Below, piece by piece: positions 59,940 to 64,000 of a stretch of DNA of 64,000 bases. Numbering within the stretch: position 1 is the stretch's first letter; every line of letters starts with the position of its first letter. Under the pieces are notes generated by a model. The model saw nothing but the letters and a program-made list of their open reading frames with translations. It searched no databases and had not been told where the DNA came from. Position numbers and translations under genes: made by a program. Origin of the DNA: a virus; the IMG/VR virus record IMGVR_UViG_3300037628_000362, positions 1 to 64,000 of that record; one strand, written 5' to 3'.

Positions 59940-60144
59940 TAGGCGTAACCATAGAAATAGCAAGAACATAGAGAAGGGGCGCAATGAGTTACCTGGCATC
60001 ATCGGCACCGGTCTGTCTACTACGAGGGATGACGCTCTTTCCAGTTGCGGTCCGGTTCTTCTAGGCCGTTTTCTATCCTGTCGTCGAATAGAATCTGCCA
60101 TGCTTCTACGTGGCTGGCCGTCAATTAACAGCCCGGCCCGGTTA

Positions 60145-60489
60145 CTACGTGGCAGCCAATTCCTTTAGACGTTCCTCGGCCTCCGCTTCCCAGTCTTCCG
60201 CTTCTTCTTCCCTGCCGTACATTTCCAAAAGGCTCTGGATAGCCTCTTGTTCCGTGTCGTAGGCGCTGGTGTCAGTATAATCTAAGTAGCCCGGCGCCGA
60301 CAATCGGCACAACCAGCGTACTTGTGGCTCGGGTAGCTCGTCATTGAGTGGCCTACCGCTGAGGTAGTCGGCCAGGCCGGCCGTCGTCTTGACTAGGCCG
60401 GACACGGCAGTTTCGACCACATCGAGCCCTTCGGTCGTCTCGATCTCATAACACTCGCTTTTCCAAACATACGGTTGCATGAACGACAT
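60145..60489 (-). CDS. Hypothetical acidic protein
   Basis: 114 residues after GGAGGTGAC. N-terminal sheet and an acidic C-terminus (EEEAEDWEAEAEERLKELAAT). No family recognised. Confidence 0.5.
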   Translation of the reverse strand: MSFMQPYVWKSECYEIETTEGLDVVETAVSGLVKTTAGLADYLSGRPLNDELPEPQVRWLCRLSAPGYLDYTDTSAYDTEQEAIQSLLEMYGREEEAEDWEAEAEERLKELAAT

Positions 60490-60586
60490 TTGTCACCTCC
60501 ATTGTCGTGGTGTATCCTGGGGACCATCCCCACTAATGTCATCGGCCGGATATCCTGACGGTGTGAGATATTCGGGCTGGGCGCAT

Positions 60587-60620
60587 AAAAAACCCCGGCG
60601 CCATGAAGCTGACCGGGGTT
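60587..60620 (-). terminator. Rho-independent terminator on minus strand
   Basis: On the minus strand GAACCCCGG pairs with CCGGGGTT, then TTTTTTATG. Ends transcription of the gene at 60627-60941 and separates it from 60145-60489. Confidence 0.85.
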
Positions 60621-60626
60621 CTGGGG

Positions 60627-60941
60627 CTAGATATCACATTGTACCGCGCGGCCGGCAGCTAACTCCACGCATGCGATATGTGCCCGGGCGATTCGGTCGC
60701 CTACTCCCGTTGTATCTGGTGCCTGTATCCGAGCCAGCCCGGCCAGTTTATCCAATACGGCAATCATCACTGGGTGTTGGTTCCGTAAATCCGGACCGCG
60801 GTTTGGCGTCGTGTCGATAAATAAGACAAGGTTTCTTAGTATAGCACGAATATTATCGGTACATTGGACATCAATGGCCCACTGTGCCGCTATCTTCGTA
60901 GCCTCGTCTGCTTCGATATGTATACGTGTCGCGGTTGCCAA
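60627..60941 (-). CDS. Hypothetical protein with TTG start
   Basis: 104 residues. Start is TTG, six bases after a perfect AGGAGGTGA ribosome binding site; no nearer ATG exists. Helical with QWAIDVQCTDNIRAILRNLV in the centre. Function unknown. Confidence 0.55.
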   Translation of the reverse strand: MATATRIHIEADEATKIAAQWAIDVQCTDNIRAILRNLVLFIDTTPNRGPDLRNQHPVMIAVLDKLAGLARIQAPDTTGVGDRIARAHIACVELAAGRAVQCDI

Positions 60942-61146
60942 AAGTCACCTCCTGTTCGAGTTGAGAAAGATCAATATACCGGTTGTATCGACTCAATCAG
61001 GCCGGCGTCTTGGCCAGAATGCCATAAAACGCGATATTGACGAGAAGGGCCCTGGCTGTCCGTTTATGGCCCTCGGCGCGTTTCGGGTAACATAGTGAGC
61101 CGATATCTGGTCAATTGGGCGTGGCTGGCTGGTGAGTGAGCGCAAA

Positions 61147-61187
61147 AAGCAACCCCAGGGCAACGTTGGGCTGGCCGGGGGTTGTGA
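61147..61187 (-). terminator. Terminator after 61190 gene
   Basis: On the minus strand AACCCC and GGGGTT close a stem with an imperfect inner part, followed by GCTTTTTG. Ends the small gene at 61190-61489. Confidence 0.7.
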
Positions 61188-61189
61188 GA

Positions 61190-61489
61190 TCAAACCGAGG
61201 CAAGAGGTATATGCTCGTTTAGCGCAGGGAATTCCTCGTCTTGATGAGCCTCAATAAAATCGTAAGCTTCGGCGATCATGTCGGACGCGGTGCGATTACA
61301 GCCCTTGCAATCCACCGTTCCGTCGGTGCGTCCACAAAGGCACGGTTGCCACCCCATCCCGCACGCGACACCTGGAAAGTCCCAATCAGAATCGATTAAG
61401 AGAGTTTCGTCTGCGTAAGGATCGCCGCCCTTCTCTACGATCAAGAAACCGACTGGAGCGTATTTCCTATCGAAGTACACGCTTGCCAT
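61190..61489 (-). CDS. Small hypothetical protein, Cys-rich
   Basis: 99 residues from the ATG at 61489 after GGAGGTGAT; the longer start is rejected. The CACGMGWQPCLCG and DCKGC segments suggest a zinc-binding knuckle. No family recognised. Confidence 0.5.
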   Translation of the reverse strand: MASVYFDRKYAPVGFLIVEKGGDPYADETLLIDSDWDFPGVACGMGWQPCLCGRTDGTVDCKGCNRTASDMIAEAYDFIEAHQDEEFPALNEHIPLASV

Positions 61490-62123
61490 AAAATCACCTC
61501 CGTTCGAGTTGAGAAAGATCAAATCCGGTTTGTGGCTTCGGTTCGATCGGCCGGCTGAGTCCAGCTATTCCGGCCGGAAGATCGGATTGACCTGATGGAC
61601 CAGCCCCACAAAGCACGTATAGCGGGCAAGGAAGTAAGGGAGGGAGGGAGCTAGGGCGAAGCCCGAGGACAGGCTATGCCATAACGTGCTATGTGGTAAC
61701 AGGTTAGGTCAGATCATGGTGTGAAATACGGTGCGGACGGTAGCAACCATGCGATATGAGCCCAGCCCGGCCAGAGTGTAGTCAATGTGATCACACGAGA
61801 TCAAATGTGTAGTCAATGTGATGACACATAGGCACGATCACTACACGCGCCCGCACGCACGCATGTACGCGCATGTATAGTGGCCCTACAGCCCACCAAT
61901 ACTGGTCGACTTGGTGTCATATTGACCAGTATGCGTAGAGTATGAGGGTTAGGCATGACGTAACGTGTGGGTAGCACAGGGGTTATGGGTAAGATAAAAC
62001 GATAGGGGCCCCATGGGGTCGTCATAATCGATCCACACCCCCCGACCCCGTCTCCGTACGGATGTTAGTTAGCCACCATCTAACTCTGTACCCTATTTTG
62101 AACCACTACCCCCCGATTATAGC
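61490..62123. other. Repeat-rich non-coding control region
   Basis: 634 bases without a supported gene. It holds GTGTAGTCAATGTGAT twice (61776-61791 and 61807-61822, 31 bases apart, three helical turns); a 9-bp inverted repeat ATACTGGTC (61899-61907) and GACCAGTAT (61924-61932); one copy (61718-61736) of a 19-base sequence whose exact inverse lies at 62803-62821; and G-rich and alternating purine-pyrimidine stretches. Fits an origin of replication or a regulatory hub. Confidence 0.55.
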
Positions 62124-62750
62124 CTATCGGATAGTACCGGTCCTGGCGATATCCAGCAGTAGATCACGGAACTCCCGCGGCGTCGCCCCGCGTATCCTGG
62201 TCTTATCTTTCCCGCCAATCATCGCCATAACGCCGATCCTGCGTGCTTTCTCGTATCCGTACCGCTCTAGGGCTTTTGGATGAATCCTCTGTTTTGCCCT
62301 ATCCCAGTTAAGCTCCGGACGATCAATGCCAACGACGTACAGCCAAGTCGGTTTCCTGCTTATGTGGCCGTAGTGGCCCTGCTCGACATAGCAAGTCCAC
62401 CCGTCGTAATCATCGGCCTCGATCCATCCTTGGCCTATTTTCGGGGGTTTCAGGCCGAAATACTTCCATGCCTTAGAATAGGCCGGGTGCTCTAAAACAC
62501 CGCAGTAGTTACGGATAGCAGTTAAGGCCGAAGAAAAGCAGCCTTCGTCCTCGCCGAGCCTGAATTGGTGTGGTTTCCTAGTGGATCCGTGCCAGAATCG
62601 ACCCCATCTCTTGCATGGTGGATGTGCGATTACAGGGTGTGGACCGGTGTATTTTCTGGCGTCCCTGGACTCATCCCAAGGATCGACATCGGGAATCCCG
62701 TAGTAGGCACCACCTGAATCAACGAAAAGTGCGACAACTGTTATTTCCAT
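62124..62750 (-). CDS. Conserved phage protein with HPPC motif (methyltransferase-like?)
   Basis: 208 residues. FVDSGGAYYGIPDVDPWDE, GPHPVIAHPPCKRWGRFW, then VLEHPAYSKAWKYFG and VEQGHYGH form a pattern widely shared by phage proteins. The HPPC within a SAM-type spacing reminds me of the catalytic motif of cytosine-5 methyltransferases or similar DNA-modifying enzymes, but the SAM-binding motif I is not clear. No good ribosome binding site is seen. It is bracketed by the 19-base inverted repeat. Confidence 0.6.
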   Translation of the reverse strand: MEITVVALFVDSGGAYYGIPDVDPWDESRDARKYTGPHPVIAHPPCKRWGRFWHGSTRKPHQFRLGEDEGCFSSALTAIRNYCGVLEHPAYSKAWKYFGLKPPKIGQGWIEADDYDGWTCYVEQGHYGHISRKPTWLYVVGIDRPELNWDRAKQRIHPKALERYGYEKARRIGVMAMIGGKDKTRIRGATPREFRDLLLDIARTGTIR

Positions 62751-62833
62751 ACGTAACTGTAGGTTACGCTATCAAGAACTTCAAGCGGACGGCCACCGAC
62801 CCCCGCACCGTATTTCACACCTATACCCCCATA

Positions 62834-63040
62834 TCAGAGCTTATCGAGTAGTTTCTGCCAGCCACGGTGGCTATCTTCTATCAGCCCTTCTAAAGCCTCT
62901 ATTGCGTTCAGTGCCTCCTCTAGGCAGTCTGTCGTGGCGTCCAGGGCCCTTTCGCAGTAATCTCGGCATAACCGGCGACAGCCAAGATTAGCACACTCCC
63001 GGTTTTCCTTAATCAGCTCTCTGACTCCTTTATACTTCAT
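62834..63040 (-). CDS. Small Cys-rich helical protein
   Basis: 68 residues from ATG at 63040 after CAGGAGAACC; a longer start runs into the palindrome. Cys at several places (CANLGCRRLCRDYC) with helices on both sides. A palindromic site lies 18 bases upstream. No family recognised. Confidence 0.5.
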   Translation of the reverse strand: MKYKGVRELIKENRECANLGCRRLCRDYCERALDATTDCLEEALNAIEALEGLIEDSHRGWQKLLDKL

Positions 63041-63057
63041 TTCGGTTCTCCTGTTTT

Positions 63058-63072
63058 GTGACAACGTGTCAC
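63058..63072. promoter_or_regulatory. Palindromic operator-like site 8
   Basis: GTGACAACGTGTCAC, perfect. It lies just upstream of the minus-strand gene at 63040 and just beyond the end of the gene at 63069. Confidence 0.75.
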
Positions 63073-63272
63073 ACGGGCTTTTCCAGCGGTGCTGGCCGGA
63101 TCTGCCAAAGCGGCACGGTCAGGATCTTGGTCTCCGTCCCTGGTCCGTATTTACCAAACGCCTTCACATCGGCGTACTCTCCTGATGTGCTGAGCACGAC
63201 GCCAGTGAGCGGATACCCTCTGGCATTCTGGAGGTTGCTGAAAATAACGAGATCGTCTTTTTTAATCATCAT
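63069..63272 (-). CDS. Small SH3-like hypothetical protein
   Basis: 67 residues from the ATG at 63272 (a second ATG at 63269) after AAAGGAG. Short strand pattern (KKDDLVIFSNLQNARGYP, GVVLSTSGEYADVKAFG) suggests a small barrel. Sites at 63284 (upstream) and 63058 (downstream) bracket it. Confidence 0.5.
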   Translation of the reverse strand: MMIKKDDLVIFSNLQNARGYPLTGVVLSTSGEYADVKAFGKYGPGTETKILTVPLWQIRPAPLEKPV

Positions 63273-63283
63273 GCTCTCCTTTT

Positions 63284-63298
63284 GTGACACGTTGTCAC
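63284..63298. promoter_or_regulatory. Palindromic operator-like site 9
   Basis: GTGACACGTTGTCAC, perfect; 11 bases upstream of the ATG at 63272 on the minus strand. Confidence 0.75.
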
Positions 63299-63323
63299 AT
63301 GCCCATAACTTCCGTGATTTCGA

Positions 63324-63536
63324 TCAGTTTGGCCGCTCAACGCCCCGAAGCAGCCCCGCTGCCCATTGAAGCTTACTGCCGACTTCCTTGATTTTGGCTG
63401 CACTTATCGGAAATACGTGGATCTCCGTGCTGCCGATTTGGAGGATAAGTTTTCTGCCGCCCTCGGGACCGTCGTGCGGGTGGATCGTGGCGCAGATATA
63501 CTCCGGCTTCTCGTCCAGTAGAATTACAGTGGCCAT
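63324..63536 (-). CDS. Small hypothetical protein
   Basis: 70 residues after AAGGAGA. Mixed strands (TVILLDEKPEYICATIHP, LILQIGSTEIHVFP) and a C-terminal helix. No family recognised. Confidence 0.5.
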   Translation of the reverse strand: MATVILLDEKPEYICATIHPHDGPEGGRKLILQIGSTEIHVFPISAAKIKEVGSKLQWAAGLLRGVERPN

Positions 63537-63637
63537 TTTTGGTTCTCCTTATCAACTAGATTTGCAGGTTTTCCTCGTGTCATCCCGAACACTATGCCCG
63601 CTATTTGCGTCAAGTCAAATCGCGCACTAGTGGAAGA

Positions 63638-63823
63638 TCAGATATTTTCATGGACATCCTCTCGGTGAAACTCAATATCAGTCACCTCAATTTCCTCGGC
63701 GACAAACTCTCCTTTACCAGCTTTCACGAGGCGATGTGCGTCATCGGCGCTCTCGGCTGTGATTATGTACTCCTGGATTCCGTGAGCTTCCTTAACTGTT
63801 CCCGGTACGATATATTCTTTCAT
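63638..63823 (-). CDS. Small acidic hypothetical protein
   Basis: 61 residues from ATG at 63823 (ATG at 63835 would add four). Sheet-helix-sheet (MKEYIVPGTVKEAHGIQEYI; EESADDAHRLV) with an acidic end. The palindromic site at 63850 lies 26 bases upstream. Confidence 0.5.
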   Translation of the reverse strand: MKEYIVPGTVKEAHGIQEYIITAESADDAHRLVKAGKGEFVAEEIEVTDIEFHREDVHENI

Positions 63824-63849
63824 CTTTCGTCTCATGGTTCTGGTTAAAA

Positions 63850-63864
63850 GTGACAATGTGTCAT
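63850..63864. promoter_or_regulatory. Palindromic operator-like site 10
   Basis: GTGACAATGTGTCAT, one mismatch, between the 63823 gene start and the stop of the gene at the right edge (both minus strand). Confidence 0.65.
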
Positions 63865-64000
63865 CTTGACCTGCTTTCCGGCCGCCAGTTCCAGACCGGA
63901 GGCTTGCCTGAGATTTCAGGCAGAAATATGCCGTCCGCCTTATCTGGCCGAACCCACTTGGCCATGAAGTCTAGTTTACCATTTCGTTCGACCCGGTAGA
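63861..64000 (-). CDS. Partial gene running off the right edge
   Basis: About 45 C-terminal residues are visible, ending at a TGA (63861-63863). The reading contains RVERNGKLDFMAKWVRPDKA and PEISGKPPVWNW, polar and protein-like. The 5' end lies beyond the window; function not identifiable. Confidence 0.5.
   Translation of the reverse strand, partial: YRVERNGKLDFMAKWVRPDKADGIFLPEISGKPPVWNWRPESRSR

Noticed and set aside
61813-62025. 70-codon minus-strand frame in the 61.5-62.1 kb block
   Set aside because: Poor composition (Pro, Arg, Cys), no ribosome binding site, and it covers the repeats.
1-64000. CRISPR array
   Set aside because: No set of regularly spaced identical repeats with unique spacers was seen; the dispersed palindromes are irregularly spaced over the whole window.

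Overview
The window is part of a tailed double-stranded DNA bacteriophage genome, GC-moderate by eye. The order terminase, portal, scaffold, capsid, tail-tube adaptors, tail nozzle, internal virion proteins is that of a short-tailed (podovirus-like, broadly T7-like) virion. The host cannot be named from the sequence; two secreted proteins with N-terminal signal peptides only say that the host is a bacterium. No phage DNA polymerase or RNA polymerase gene is visible, so the genome very probably continues beyond one or both edges; the right edge cuts through a leftward gene.

Layout. (1) 0-6.3 kb, rightward: small gene, metallophosphoesterase, mobile HNH endonuclease, tiny membrane protein, large terminase, portal. 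(2) 6.3-21 kb: scaffold, major capsid protein, capsid/tail decoration proteins, two jelly-roll-like proteins, a fibre-like protein and three copies of a tail-tube adaptor domain, one split over two frames. (3) 21-36 kb: a 1,781-residue tail nozzle protein carrying about 25 propeller-type repeats, then pilot/internal proteins ending in a 2,013-residue protein with an HExxH peptidase motif. (4) 36-40 kb: small accessory genes, a secreted protein, a metzincin-type metalloprotease and a holin-like membrane protein. (5) 40-51.7 kb: recombination and replication module (PD-(D/E)XK nuclease, SMC-like ATPase, GroES, a tRNA and tRNA-like cluster, ParB-like protein, SF2 helicase, TOPRIM primase, HNH proteins, a protein with an SSB-type tail, minimal tyrosine recombinase, MazG-like dATP/dGTP diphosphohydrolase).

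(6) From about 51.65 kb to the right edge almost everything is leftward: a tRNA with anticodon AUC, a small helix-turn-helix protein, membrane and secreted proteins and about 20 small genes with near-perfect Shine-Dalgarno sequences and their own terminators. One strong rightward promoter at 59.5 kb and a repeat-rich non-coding block at 61.5-62.1 kb interrupt this arm.

The most striking unexplained feature is a dispersed 15-bp palindrome, GTGACA-N3-TGTCAC, seen ten times (three more degenerate copies), usually just upstream of the ribosome binding site of the first gene of a transcription unit in both arms. It looks like the operator of a genome-wide phage regulator; the 79-residue helix-turn-helix protein at 52.8 kb is the best visible candidate for its binder.
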